This document shows positions 1 to 13,400 of a DNA stretch of 64,000 nucleotides, piece by piece; position 1 is the first letter of the stretch; every line of letters starts with the position of its first letter. This DNA comes from Chalara sp. BL73 (taxonomy: Eukaryota; Ascomycota; Leotiomycetes; Helotiales), in the NCBI GenBank assembly GCA_918026815.1, contig CAKJVC010000006.1, positions 372,001 through 436,000 of the forward strand, in the 5' to 3' direction. Position numbers and translations under genes: made by a program. The notes under the pieces were generated by a model. It ran no database searches and was not told where the DNA came from. It saw only the letters and a program-made list of their open reading frames with translations.

Positions 1-1545
1 TCTTGAATATCCTGGCCGATGAATTCCATGTTAGCAATGAGGAGGCTTCGCGAGTGCCTACGCTAATGCAGGCTGGCTATGCTGCTGGCCTACTATTTTT
101 GTGTCCGTTAGGTGATATCTTCAGGAGAAGGCATTTTGTGCTTACCTTGGTTTGGTTCACGTCTACTGTCGTAAGTTGACATTGTCTGTTCATGAAGCCT
201 GGGAAAGCACTTCCAAATGACTAACATAGCTACAGTGGATAGGTCTATGCATAACAAACTCATTCCCCGTTTTCCTAGCTCTCTCCTTCATCGTAGCTGT
301 CGCAACCGTCACCCCACAACTCATGCTCCCGCTAGTCGGCGATCTCGCGCCCGCGCACCGGCGTGCCACTGCCCTCTCGATTGTCGTCTCCGGCCTGCTG
401 CTGGGTATGCTGATTGCGCGCGTGCTTTCCGGGATCCTCACCCAGTACACGAGTTGGCGTAGCATCTACTGGTTCTCCTTCGGCGTACAATACCTAATCC
501 TCGTCCTGCTCTTCCTCTTCATGCCTGATTACCCTAGCACTAACCCGCAGGGTATCAACTACTTCCGCATCCTCTACAGTATCGGGCAGATGGTCGTCAA
601 ACACCCCGTTCTCGTCCAAGCATGCCTTATAGGCTTTTGTACCTCATCTATTTTCACGAGTTTCTGGACCACCCTCACATTCCTGCTTTCTGATCCGCCG
701 TATAATTATAATTCGATCACTATCGGGCTCTTTGCACTTATAGGAATTGCAGCTATGCTTTTCGGCCCATTTACTCCAAAGCGATCATTGATCGCTTTGT
801 TGCGGCGTTCAGCATTTTACTTGGGTTGTTCTATTGCCTGATCGGTGTCATTATCGGGACGTACACCGGCAGGTTCACGGTTGCAGGACCAGTCATTCAA
901 GCATTCGCCATCGATTTCGGGCTACAAACTGCCCAAATCGCCAACAGATCCAACATCTATGCTATTGAACCCAAAGCCAGGAATCGCGTGAATACGGCGT
1001 ACATGCTATCCACTTTCTGTGGACAGCTAGTCGGCACAGCTGTTGGAAATACACTGTATGCGAGAGGTGGCTGGATCGCAAGTGGCAGCTGTAGTGTGGG
1101 CTTTGTGTGCACATCTATCTTTATAGCTTCGTTGAGAGGCCCATGGGAGAAGAGATGGGTCGGCTGGCGAGGAGGGTGGAGCATAAGGAGGCGAGATCTG
1201 GGACCTAATGGCAAGGTAAACCCTCCGGAACCAGCTGCTGAACAAGTGCTGGATGAAATGAGCGCTGAAGAGCAATCTGCTACTATGTCAGCCGATGCGA
1301 GGAAGGACTCAACAACAAAGGGGTGGCCGGGAAAGCTTGAAGGCGAGAAAAAAAGTATGACCAGTGGTCATGTAAGACTTGCCAGACTAAACCCAGCGCC
1401 TAGAAAGTTGGGTCTGATATGCTATAGAACACCAAACCGGGGTTCAGGGTCTCGGGGCATATGGAGCAAAATGTTCCTGGATGTCAGAATCCTTAACCGC
1501 AGGATTCTGAAGCTGGATCTCGAGCATGACTCCGCTCGATTTTAG
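1..1545 (+). CDS. MFS transporter, 5'-truncated by window edge, one frameshift
   Basis: This is a major facilitator superfamily permease of the fungal plasma membrane; the substrate is unknown. The first exon is open from base 3 to 170, a GT-AG intron fills 171-235 (branch-like CTAAC near its end), and the second exon runs in one frame from 236 to about 772. It encodes typical hydrophobic segments and a TPQLMLPLVGDLAP stretch characteristic of the family. From about 773 the protein continues in another frame (IIDRF, then GTYTGRF and VAGPVIQA, then a last membrane segment) to the stop at 1545, with a hydrophilic C-terminal tail. The join is explained if one T is missing from a T run at 769-772, restoring the usual GPFYSK. 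Either a pseudogene or a sequencing error; the N-terminus lies outside the window. The MFS assignment is firm and the substrate is not. Confidence 0.85.
171..235 (+). other. Spliceosomal intron in MFS gene
   Basis: GTAAGT donor, CTAAC branch-like motif and CAG acceptor. The intron is phase 0 and its removal joins two frames into continuous MFS sequence (FTSTV then WIGLC). Confidence 0.8.
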
Positions 1546-2676
1546 AAATATGGATACGAGATATGAATAACATGTATTGAATGGCCTATTTTTATACCCA
1601 AGGGAGGGGTTTTTATTGGATAAACTAGATCTAATGATTCAAACCTAATTCTTTGGGGACGTTTAGGTAGAGTGACATCAACGCCTCATCTAGTGTATGT
1701 CTGAAAGTGGCTATAACAGTGGTAACTAGATAGTTCTAGGCATCGGTTGCGCAACCAAGACGGATATTACATAACTAGCTAGACTTTCCTACCCTTCCTT
1801 CAGTGCCTTCATCATTTCCGATGGATTTTAACCGTATATTTAATAAACATCACGTGATAATTACTAGCTATACTTGTATCTTGCCTATCAAGGGTGATTG
1901 TGTCGGCTCTTCAAGGCCTGGGCACGCTTACATTGTCTAGTTTCCAGGCGCAAATCTCGTGTTGGATTTTGTGCCAAACTATGTAGCTTTTATACAATTC
2001 GAAGCCATTGTCAAGCATTTAACACTTCATATAAATTATCAACACCTTTACTGGTACAATACACATCTTGGTCATACGCGCTATACAAATAGGAATAATT
2101 TGGAGTTTATGTATCTAATGAGAAATCATGCCAAGATAGTGGTATAAGTACGCCTGCATAATATGCTTTGGCACCAGTTGTCCGCCTTGCATGCTTATAT
2201 CGAGGCAGTGTCGCAGCCTACAGCCTTGCTTAACATTTAATTATTTCTTATATGTTACAACAATGCTGGTTAATTTCCTCTTTTTTAAATATATCCCATT
2301 AAACACGCCTCTTTTGTTGCAAGGCATATTTTTCTTTTACTGCTCATAACCTCGATTTGAGAGGGAAGATGATTGCTAATTCTCAGCCAACATTTTAAGG
2401 ATACAAAGAAGAGGAGAAATATGACCGGTAATGATAAAGAGCGCCAGTATGGAAGCCTTTATAATTAAATGTGCATTAATTACATACTTATCTGTAAATT
2501 AGGCTAAGGCTCTGCAGACTTCAGCTCTTTCTAGGCTGTCGACACGTATTCTTGTATTCCCCGGCTGGTGATCCGAGGCGTCGGGTAGATATATACCAAA
2601 CCTTAGTTCTGCCCACCTGCCGTCTCCATCCTCTTGAAAACACACTCCATCCCTCGAAGTCTCGTTGAAACTAATA
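1546..2676. other. AT-rich intergenic stretch
   Basis: No coding signal is visible on either strand beyond short chance ORFs. The sequence is AT-rich, with TTATA and AATAA runs suitable for untranslated regions. A 186-codon ORF on the minus strand (2499-3059) overlaps the HET-like relic and reads as a shadow of it. Confidence 0.5.
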
Positions 2677-4537
2677 ATGGACCATCTTCCATGGTACCAA
2701 CAATCGAGCGTGAGCCCGGTTAAGGTGCCATTCATCTGCGGCGATGAACCTATCTGCCGGAGAGGGGAGTTTCTGGAGTTTCCTGAAAGGCAAGGCTGGA
2801 AACTGGGAAAATCGGAATCGCTCGCCCAACTTGCGAAGAGAGCACAGGCCAGGCTTTTCTTTGGCCTTCTTGCAGTCATCGACATATCTTCGGATGCTTG
2901 TGCTATTCCTGATAAATCTTCAGCGCAATCCAGATCATCGATACTCCCCTTCTTTCTGCCCTTCTGCGAAGCTCTGATAATGAAATCCCCTGTAGTGATT
3001 ATCCTATCGATGGCATCCCGGAATATGAAATTCTCAATAGTCCAACCCTGGGATTGCAAAAAGCTCTAGCTAAAGCTGAAGATATCTTGAAATGGGAAGT
3101 AATCCTCCCTCCTAGGGATTACGAAGACCAGGAGCTACTTAACTTATGGAACTCAATGCCTTTGCGATCCTCTTTAGCATTGATGTTCTTATAGATACAC
3201 TGGCGGGTCTTGTTCAAGACGGACGATGTAATAACCGGCGGTCTGAATTGCTATTCTCAAGATTGACGAAAGGAGCTGCACGTAGTTTATTACATGTAGG
3301 AAAATGCGGTAGCTTTGCACGCCGGCTCGATCTCAATTCCTCTGACCTCTATCATTTGATGTCCCTGCCCGGTGGATCAGCGAACGAGGATCACTCACAA
3401 TGCAGAGAGGCCAGTTGTGACTGCTTTAATGTGAACCGACTAAGCTATCGCCCTCGGCAGACAGAAGACTGGTGTGTAAAGACATCAAAGTCCTTGAAGT
3501 AGAGCTTGTACACCTTATTCAGAACAACGAAGTGCCCTTAGTTCGGAGCACCATGGATTCAGATGGCAATTTTAAGATCGTGATCGAGAAAATGAGTGTA
3601 CAGATTGACTACACAGCTACCTCCCGCGTCTGGGCAGGCGGGCTCGGCAATTTCAAGAGTAATCGGCTACCTCACTGTCAGCTAAAAGCTATCCACCGAG
3701 ATGTCTGTAACACTATTGCGTATGTATCCGACGACCGCATCGCTGATCTCGATGAGAACTCCTTCTACCCCAAGACACAGATCGCGCTCCTTCTGAAATC
3801 ACGAGAATCTCACACTTCGAGATGGTGTTCACGTCGAATCATGCGGATCACTTGTCATTATTGGATGGGTGCTCTCTGCGTCCCAGTCAAACACCCAAAG
3901 GAGCGTGAGTTGGCCATTGGCTCTTCGGGAAGAATTTATGCTGGAGCAGCAAATGTGTTAGCACTGGATCCGACATTGTGTAGAACTAGTTATGAAAGTC
4001 TAGGGGATGAGAGTGAGCGTAACGGGAGGGCAAATATGCTCGTTGCTGCCTCGCCATGGATGGCAAGAAGCTGGCCACTCCAAGAATACGTCAATTTTTC
4101 AATTTTTGTCCATAATTTGTCCAAAAACGAGACCATGGCCTCCTTGAGGTATGCATTAGCAACCGCTACTCAGCGCTCTCTATGCTGTTCAATTCTCGAG
4201 ACATCCATGCAGAAGAATTATTAATGTAACGGACAGGGCTGCGCTTGCACCTGCTATCTATGTCACGTTCGCCGATTGCAAGATGCTATGCAAACATTCA
4301 TATATAGGAATTGCCGCTACCCTGACGTCAATACCAAATCAAGAGGAGAATGAGAGATACCTTGGGTTCATTGGAATCACATCTGAAACTCCCAGAGAGC
4401 TTCGTCCTTACGAAGCTAGCTCTGATTTCATTCATGTCTGGAACCTGCTAGCCAAGAGGACAACATCGCATCCGGATGACGTCCCTGCAATCTTTGCGGT
4501 CTTCATAGAAGCGTCTTTTAAAGAAATCCGATATTGA
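2677..4537 (+). pseudogene. HET-like (heterokaryon incompatibility) gene, multiply frameshifted
   Basis: Fragments of one HET-family protein occur in order in different frames. The N-terminus starts at 2677 (MDHLPW, then VPFICGDE and LFFGLL). A middle part is open in another frame from 2916 to 3192 (LGLQKALAKAEDILKWE). A Cys-rich segment follows at 3190-3471 (HSQCREASCDC). The HET core lies at 3472-4224: TATSRVWAGGLGN, a degraded WMGALCVPV in place of the usual WMDTLCVP, RIYAGAANVLALD and SPWMARSWPLQE. The C-terminal part at 4283-4537 includes FIHVWNLLAKRTTSHPDD. At 3471-3478 an extra GT in a GTGT run explains one frame change (WCKDIKVL is restored without it). At least three further breaks are not explained by clean GT-AG introns. 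Such proteins trigger allorecognition cell death in fungi; this copy probably does not work. Confidence 0.7.
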
Positions 4538-4727
4538 AACTGACAAGTAATAAGTGTATTGCATGAAAGTAACGTTACCAAGCTTCTGCTGTGTGAAAAA
4601 TTATATTATTTGTAATTCAACCCTTGCGTAGAGCTTCTCATGCTTTCACTCAGCAAAAAATCTACTCCAAGCAAACTCCAACATCAATCGCCTTTAAGTC
4701 CCGCAATTACAAAGTCTATCAAAACTT

Positions 4728-5760
4728 TTACAATTCGGCATGATCAATTTGGCCATCTAGAGTATATGGGTCTGGCCCAGGAGCCATAAAGTCTGGATTC
4801 TGAATGATATGCCGGGCACGCTGAGCTGCACCAAATGCGTAGACGAAGCTGGGATCAAGTGTCATGCGAAATTTGTGTTGATACTCAGGAATGAAAGCTG
4901 TAAAAGCACAACGTAGCTCTATCATGCTAGAATTGGAGGCATCGCCGCTTAAGACTATCGCACGCAGACTTTTGAGTGCATTCTCATCGCCCCAGCGTGA
5001 GCGCGCATTCTGGGCGAAAGTCTCAAAGTAGGTTTTCAGATCTTTAGACAATTCTTGGTATCTGACTTCGTCAAGCTGAAGGAATGCTTCGTCAGCTTGT
5101 GGGACTCTTTGCGCAGGTAGCAGTGCATAGAAAAGGGAGCCTACAATACTGCCGTTCGATTCTCCATAGCGCTTATAGTGAACAATATAATAAGGCGTAC
5201 AAATATACAACCCAACATCGATTATTGAGAAGGAGAGGCGATTCTCTCCATAATCGACAATCATAATATAATTGGGGCCGAACTCAAGGTCACATTCTTC
5301 ACCAGGCTCCATTTCAAATCCCTGACAAGAATCTAGGTTGTATGCAAGTCTGGCTCCGTTAAGCCCAGGCATGGCTTGGTGGTAACGCTCTATAACACCT
5401 TCCTGAATTGCTACTTCCTGCAATACTGTCATCGAGGATTTATGGCGGAAGTGTTCTGGTGTAACAATAGAGTTGATGACAATAGTGCGATTGAGCGCGG
5501 TTTCGGTGGCCTTCCAGACTCTTTGTAATGTCTCTTTGAGCATAGTTTGCAGCTCTGGGCCTTCAAACGATCTTTAAATCTTGTTAATATAGCTATTAGA
5601 TGATCTTCTGATACTAGGAGCCGTCCACTTGCCCTAGACTATTTGGGTCTTCCCATGTTTCCCTATAGAATAACCTCCATTCATCACTAGCTAGTATACG
5701 GATGGCTGGTACCAAAGTACCATTTTGTTCGTAATATGCTGAAGTCCTGTTATCTGTGTC
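4728..5760 (-). pseudogene. Hsp70/actin-like ATPase-fold protein, truncated or decayed 5' end
   Basis: The main open frame (5543 down to 4728, 271 codons) resembles the second half of the divergent fungal Hsp70-like nucleotide-binding domain: FRHKSSMTVLQEVAIQEGV, MPGLNGARLAYNLDSC, a degenerate phosphate loop (IMIVDYGENRLSFSIIDVG) and a C-terminal FVYAFGAAQRARHI. Upstream on the same strand, about 5760-5635, is an open stretch reading AYYEQNGTLVPAIRI and DEWRLFYRETWED, which looks like the matching N-terminal lobe. I found no clean intron joining the two; stops lie between them and the DxG-type phosphate-1 motif is not recovered. Probably a decayed gene, although an unrecognised intron arrangement is possible. 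Role: ATPase of unknown function. Confidence 0.5.
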
Positions 5761-6710
5761 AGTTATGTAAGAGTTATATACGCGAATCTAGTTCTAGCAC
5801 TATCTAAACATAATCTATTGTTCTTGACCAGAAACAAGGGTTGACAAAGTTGCGAAATCTAGACCGGATACAAGAACACTGCCAGTTCAGCCTTATCTGA
5901 TTTTCTTTGCAAGACCAACTGGAGAAAGAATAACGTTTATAATAGCGAAGAAATAAGGCATATCATCAAGTGACGCACAGGTAAGTCTCTCCAAGGCTGA
6001 TACCAACAGGGTATGCCATTATACAAGCCACAAATGAAAAAAGGCAGAACACGATTGTAGAACGAACGTGTGTCTTAAGCATGGCTTGTAGGCAGAATAA
6101 ATAATAGATGCTGCGTTGCCGCTAGGGAACTATGACTGAAGCAAAGAAGGGGATGTGGGAAGCTTTGCAACATTTCTTTTAACTGCAACAGGGGGTTGAA
6201 ACACGTGATCTGGCTTTAAGGACAGCCATTCCATACCTCAGGCACCCAGGTCATATTTCAAGAGTAGTCTAGCGCCGCTAGGATAAAGGTGCTTTCCGTT
6301 CTAAGATTATACTACTTACTTTTGTATATGGCCTGAGATCCTTGTCAAACGCGCACACTGCTTTACGGTTATTTCGTAAGTGTATTTTCGTGAAATCGTT
6401 ATATTCGTCATTTTGGATTTTCATTTACAGAACTATTTAAATCGTAATACTATTATTTATGCAACTATATAATTATGCGCCGAGGTTGGCTTTATCCGTA
6501 CTATAGTTCGTTTTACTTCAATTTCATTTGTTTATAAAGAAACGACCTTTTAAGGTTTAATCCAGACCGTGTCGAAACTAGCATTCAACTACAATTCCCT
6601 TTTTTACAGTCCGAAAAACGAAGCTAAACACTGTCTATAATTAGTAGATAGCTATTAAATACCGCCAAGAAAATTTACTTATTACGAAACAGTGTGGACG
6701 CTCCGGTACT
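5761..6710. other. Gene-free AT-rich region
   Basis: No ORF of note on either strand. It ends at a locally duplicated segment (6711 onward). Confidence 0.4.
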
Positions 6711-7266
6711 CTCGGGCCGTATTTCTCAGTTCTTCTCACCTGGTAAGCACTTTATAATTGTGGCGCGGATCATTGATTGGATATTTACACTGTGCCACAG
6801 AAGTACCAACAGTATTCCTACGGAGTTGGATTCCTTATATGGATAGCTTTAACAAAAAAAAGGAATGTTGGAGCAAAATAAGCGGTCAAGATACGAGCGC
6901 GCTTTTAATATCGGTTCTGCACGTGAAAATGCGATCGTTCGTTAAGGTTTTTTAATGTTATTGCTTTCTTTCAAGGGCAGACAGCATAAACACTACAATA
7001 GTCTCGGGCCGTATTTTTCAGTTTTTTTTTCACCTGGTGAGCACTTTATAATTGTGGCACGAATCATTGATTGGATATCTACGTTGTGCCACAGAAATAC
7101 CAACAGTATTCCTACGGAGTTGGATTCCATATATGGATAGCTTTAACAAAAAAAAGGAATGTTGGAGCAAAATAAGTGGCCAGGATACGAGCGCGCTTTT
7201 AGCATCCATTCTGTACATGAAAATATGATCGCTCGTTAAAGTCCTTATGATGTTATTGCTTTGCCT
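6711..7266 (+). repeat. Tandem direct repeat, two diverged copies of about 260 bp
   Basis: Copy 1 starts at 6711 (CTCGGGCCGT) and copy 2 at 7003, an offset of 292 bp. Both contain the same landmarks in order: GCACTTTATAATTGTGGC, ATCATTGATTGGATAT, ACCAACAGTATTCCTACGG, TTAACAAAAAAAAGGAATG and ATACGAGCGCGCTTTTA. Differences between the copies are mostly C/T and G/A, plus a 1-base indel in a T run. The short ORFs inside (for example 6758-6955) are not shared as proteins and look incidental. No terminal repeats or transposase are visible, so its origin is unknown. Confidence 0.8.
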
Positions 7267-7473
7267 AAAATAGTATTAAAGATTTGGCTTTTTTCCCCTA
7301 GCTTTTGTGACTTCTAAACCACCAAGCAAACCAGCTTATATTTCCTATCGGTTCTACATCCAACTTGCATTTTATAAGAGCATATACATCTATGAATCAA
7401 AGCTTTAGAATACTTTACGTACATATATTTTAAATACTATTTCTAGCCTCCTGATCTCGAAAAGAACAACAAC

Positions 7474-10400
7474 ATGCTCATTCCGAGGCATTGTACAACA
7501 GTGTGGCTCTGGTCCATCACAAGTAAAGGCTTTGCTTTCTGTACTAAACATTATTATTTTCACCTGTTAACTTCTATTCAGTATATGCTGCCGCCTTGTC
7601 GGGCTTTCAAGAAGAGTCTATTGATCTCTATCTGGGAGATACAAATGACACCGAGCCATTTTTGAACACCCAGAAGCATCAATTTGGCAAGCGTGGCCTG
7701 TCAAATAATATACAACTTAGAATACTTTGTCTCGGCGCTTCCATAGTTTATGGCTACCCATCAACGGATGGAAATGGCTTTCGTTATCCTCTCAGAAACA
7801 AACTCATCTGGGGAGGCAACCCAGTTAACATGGTCGGAAGTGTAAACGCGGGTACTATGGCTGACAACCAAGTTGAGGCTCAGGGCGGTTTGCTCATTGA
7901 CGGAGTTGCAAGCATAGCTGAGAACAGTATCTCCTCAAAACCCAATCTTGTTATTATCCACGTTGGCACTAACGATATGACCTATAACAACAACGCCGGT
8001 TTTGATGTTGCCAACGCTCATAACCGACTGGGGTCATTGATCGATCGCCTTTTCGACACTATTCCAGGCGTCACTGTGATTGCATCTACCTTGCTTCCAA
8101 ATAGCAATGCGCCCGACAATAAGAATATATACAATAGAAACATTCCTGCTATGATAAAAACTCGCCAAAATGCGGGTCGAAAGCTTGTTTTGGCCGATAT
8201 GTCGAGCTATTTTTTCAGTCTGTCTGATATTACATTAGATGGGTGAGTTTGAACCCCCTGTATAAATACCGGGTATATTAAGTTAATTTGACAGCACCCA
8301 CCCGACAGATGCCGGCTTTCTTAAAATGGCAGCAGTATTCTACCGTAAGTTTTACGCTCCTAATAGCTGATGCTATTCGTCTAATTCGTTTCCAGAAGCT
8401 ATTGAAGCGGCTTCTTTAAAAGGGTGGATCACAGAACCTGCAGATACTGGCATCTCAGATGTTGTTGTGGCGGGCAATACGTGCGACAAGATACCGGGGG
8501 CAGCGATTGGTCCTTATACAATCACAGATTACGGCACGGGATGGGTAAGGAAGTCTCCGCCAAACATTTTCATTCTGCGTGAGAAAATTCCTGGCACTGC
8601 TGAGGGACTGACTCTTGACAACTTAGCCTGACGGAAATTACGTACATACTGGCGTGCCTGTTGACGGATATCTTGGAGTTGGTAATCCAGCGCCAGAGGG
8701 CGTATACTGGGCAGTAAGACCTATCGTTCGATTTTCACCTCGCCTTGTATTGACTGTTACTAGGATATCAATGGAGACGGAACTGATGACTACGTCTATA
8801 TTTCTCAGAATTTGGAGCAAGGAATAGGTGTTGCTTTAAGCAATGGTGGCAACATTGGAGCATATTATCGCAGCACTACTGGTCCAGGGTTTTGCCTTCG
8901 TCGAGGCGTCCGATTCGCAGGTTCGCAATCCAAAGCCCATTTCCTCTTGATCACCTTGAATATATGATAAGAAAGACGTGAATGAAGCTCAAGCGACTTT
9001 TTCAGAATAAAAGAATAATACTGATACTTCGAATCACAGATATCACAGGAGATGGAAGAGCGGATGTTTGTTGCCTTGCACCTAATGGCGATCTGTATTG
9101 TTGGACCAACACTCCTGGAACTGAAGCTAGAGCTCCAATATGGGTCTCTATGGGCTATATCAAACGAGATACTGGTTTTGTTCAAGCGAATGTAGAATTA
9201 AATATTTCTTTGTTCTCCTCCGTTGAATGAGTAACTTGCTAATCTGTCACCAGGTTCGATTAGCAGGCATGGGTTATTTTCTTTTTCAAGGAATAAGAAA
9301 ATATTAATGGACTAAGCTAACCTGTACTGTATGAAATAGATATCGACGGAGATGGAAGAGCAGAGTAAGATCCTAATTAAAGTACTGAGCTTATTAGCAC
9401 ATATATACTAATACTTCCTAGTTACGTCGGCATCGTAGAATCCGCTGATTCAACAGATTTCTGGGGTTGGCGCAACAGCAATGTAGACAACAGCCCACCA
9501 TCCCATTGGATCCCTTTTCAGGGTGTTGCTTTTGGTATGCCTGCCGGGTTGGCATTGTCAGGTTGGAAGTTTGTCGATTTGAAGTAGGTTCCTGTGCTAC
9601 AAACAAATCAAGACCGGCTCGAGATACCCCCTGCTCCGCTCCAACATTGTTGAATACCTTTGTGTTCATGAGCTAATTCAGCTTTTAATCTAGTGGAGAC
9701 CATCGGGACGACTGCAAGTTGAGCCTGACCCAGAGAAATATTTATCATGTCGAAAAGTTTAGCTAATTTGTTCTCAGTGGTTCATGTGAACGAAAACGGG
9801 CAAGTGACAACATGGATAAATCAACGCGGTCTTAGGTTAGTATTAACCCTCCATCTATCAACTAATCATCCTCTAAACTAATAAGTCATGGATTGGGGCC
9901 TGTCTGGATTTCAATGGGGTAGGTTGCTTTCTCCACTGCACTTGGGTAGAAAATTAATCAAATGTGTAGTGTTACACATGCTGGCTCGCAGACTCCGGTT
10001 AATGTAACCTTCGGTAGGTTTGAACCTGGTTACCGCTTCCCCTATCACTTTTGCCTCAATAACTAAGCATATCTGCATCGGAGGCTTGGTGAGACATGTA
10101 CTAATATATCGTAGGAAAGTTCATGGGGACAGGCAGAGGCGACTATAGTGGTGAGTACAGTTGCTTCTCTTGACCACTTTCCCAGAGCTCTCTTGGGCTC
10201 CAATTTGAAACCCTCGGTTTAGAAGCTTCAACTCCTACTCTATGGCAATGCCAATACTCACCCGATAACTTCAGTTGTCACTGGAAATAGCAACACCGGA
10301 AATATCTGGATCGCTCGAACTCAGAATATGGATGCAGGTGGTACAGCTGTTGCGGGTGATGGAACGCGATATTGCGACATGACAGGAGATGGTTCGGATG

Positions 10401-13400
10401 ATTACATTGTAAGAAGCATCTGTGCTAAGCAAGTTTTGGGAATGCTGATGAAAATTGTTGCCTAGTGGATATCTTTAATGGGCGAAATCAGGATTTATGG
10501 AAATATCCATGTATGGGGACGGTGGAACGATTATGGCGTTGTGTATAACGTCCATCGAACACGCAGAGAAGTGGGTGAACGTGATGAGGAGTTGTTTTAT
10601 CTGCTGACAGCTTCTTCAGGTTTATTTTGCAGGCACGTATAAACTGATAGTCATTTGTTGATTCTTGGGCGGCCTAGCTGACATGAGAAGACTTCGATGG
10701 TGATAAGAAGTGTGATATTGTAAGTAGTATATATCATATAAGCAAATCTTTAACAACAAATAGTTGCTTGTTGACAAAGCGACGGGAGCTACAACAATGC
10801 TGAAGAACAACTTCGCCAACGGCCAGTTCTCCTTCAACAACATGGGTATAGTAAATGCTGGCGCGACGTGTACCGCAGGCTATGGCTACGATCTAAATGA
10901 TTTGGGTGTGCGATGGAGCGATATAGATGGAGACGGTATTGCACTCTCCTCTGCGGCAACTAGTAATTACTGATATATCAGGCCGAGCTGACTTCTTGTG
11001 TATGGAACCAAATGGTGCTTTCACGGGTGCGTGATCGTGAGGCGGGCTACCGGCTACCCAATTGTTCTTCTGTATTCTTTTGACATATCTTGGATAGTTC
11101 ACATTCACAATGGAGTTGGATATGCTAATTCTTCGACTACAAACAGGATATTTCAACAAGGGGATAAACCAGATGGTCTGGGTGGGACAGATAAAACACA
11201 CAGAGGGAAGGGAACGGAAAAGTAAGTTCGCCCCTATCCTTTCCTGAACTGTCAACAGCCCAAACACTTGCTAATATTATCCCGCCCCAGATTTGCGCTT
11301 AGCGTATGTTTATTGTTTCTCCTGATGTCAATTTGTTTATAGGATTGACATATTTGAAAGAGACATGGACGGAGGGGGTCGAGCAGATTTAGTTTGGCTT
11401 GACATGACAAATTCGGCTGTTGAAATGTGGAATAATGTTGGGGTGACTGGTCAAATCGGCGATGCTGCAGCAGGAACTAGCGCCGTTCGTTGGGGTAAGA
11501 ATCCTCTACTGCATATTCTCTTGTTTCTGAAGGGCTTTAAAGTCTGAGTACTCCTGGAATATTCTTCTTTCCTACTCCTTAGAAGGGATATTGCTAACTT
11601 TGAGAATTTCCAGCGTTTAAGGGCCAAGTAGCATCAGGAAGCTCAGGGCGGGGCTCATGCATTCAATGTATGTATTCGGACAGAGAGTTGCCACGTCATG
11701 GTCTGGATCGTGGAAGCCTCTGCATTGGCACCGAGCTTTTTGCAGATACTAATTATCATCACCTTCGTAGTCGCAAACATATATGGCGTTGGCAGAGCAG
11801 ACTACATCCGTAAGCATTTGACTAACGTGCGCTGACGGCGTTATACCTTACTAATACGGCTGTCACTTAGTCGTCTATCCAGTCACCAATCGAGCATTTG
11901 CCATGTTGTCAGTAGATCGCCCAACTTATATCAACACTAAAGCTGACCAGCATGTAGTAACATCTGCACAGATGGAGGAGTAACACCAGTTGAGCCGAAT
12001 CTTCCTAATCCTCCGCCTATGACATATCCTATAGGTGAACCGGGCACAACCGAACCACCAACTTCACAGGTTTGTGTCGGTGGAACAGGTGATGGGGATC
12101 TAGCAGGTCTGTGCAGCTTCGCTTGTAGCTATGGTGCCTGCCCTTCTGAGTACGTAAATTTCACTCCTTGATTTATCCGAATTATGCAATGACTGACCCC
12201 AAAATCTACAAGGTCGTGTACGTGCACCGCCTTAGGCACGACAGCAGCCACACGACCTAACTGGCTAGGCATTGTTGCCTGCGAAGTTCCTGGCCTCGAT
12301 GCAAAGTATGGCCCACTGTGTGCCTTTGCTTGCAACTATGGATACTGTCCAGATACTTGCGTTAATGATAAAAATACATGCATTGCCGCCCGCGATCCCG
12401 GAAGCCCAGTCCCTAACGAGGAGGACGACGATCGGCTCAGGCGCCTAAATCAACAATATCCGGGCATTTTCTGGGATTGGATAATGCCAGGTGGGCCAGG
12501 AGAATGTAGTCACGCAGAAATCAACATTTTAGAAGAGGCGACTCGCGTCGCCTCACTCATGACAGCGTGGAGCCCCGGGAATTTAGAGGACACTGCCTTC
12601 CTTCGATACTTTATCACCGATGGTAGACTTAGTGGGAGATGGAGTTCTCTTCCCGAGAATCGTGGCCACTATTGCAACTTAATCAGTAAGCTGGCATCTA
12701 CTTCACCTGTTCATGTTAGGTACTATTCTGACTTGACTTGAAGATAATCTGAAACAAGTTTCAGGATTTGCTAAAACAGGCCATCCGGGTAAGACCCTTC
12801 AACGGAGTCGGATCACCTATTCGTGCAAACCTTTTGATGGGGTGCCAAATTCGTGTAACACGCCTGGAGTGTAAACTCTACTCTAGAATCTTTGATGATT
12901 ACCAGCTGCTGATCGTATGTTAGACTTGCATTTACATCATTTCCCCCATTTACCGACTTTGGAAGTGGGACCATGTTCTGTAACGCATTCTGGCAGCTGA
13001 GACTTATGGCTAGTATTACAGCGGGGCCACCAAAATCCCCAGCAGACCTTGGAGACCCTTCATTAGTTAGCTTTGAGCAAGCCCTTAGTCACGAGTGGAT
13101 GCACGCCCACGTTGTAGGTTATGCGCGGGATAGTAAGTATCAAGTATGATCTATGTAAGTACTATCATTAACATTGCATATAAGTCCTAGATCTTAGAGC
13201 TGTTATTCCCGGCCAGGGGTTTAGGGAATGGCCAATCTATGGTTCGAGTAATTGTCACAATTTCGCATGGGCATTATACCCAAACAATCCGAATACCAAC
13301 ACAGTATACAACGGTACGTGACAATTTTGTAAATATTAATTTGTTGGATGGACCTTGGCTAACCTGCAAAGCGGATAATTATGCCTGGACATGGGCAAAT

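Noticed and set aside
2499..3059. 186-codon minus-strand ORF
   Set aside because: It overlaps the N-terminal part of the plus-strand HET-like relic, has low-complexity composition and no domain; a shadow of the other strand.
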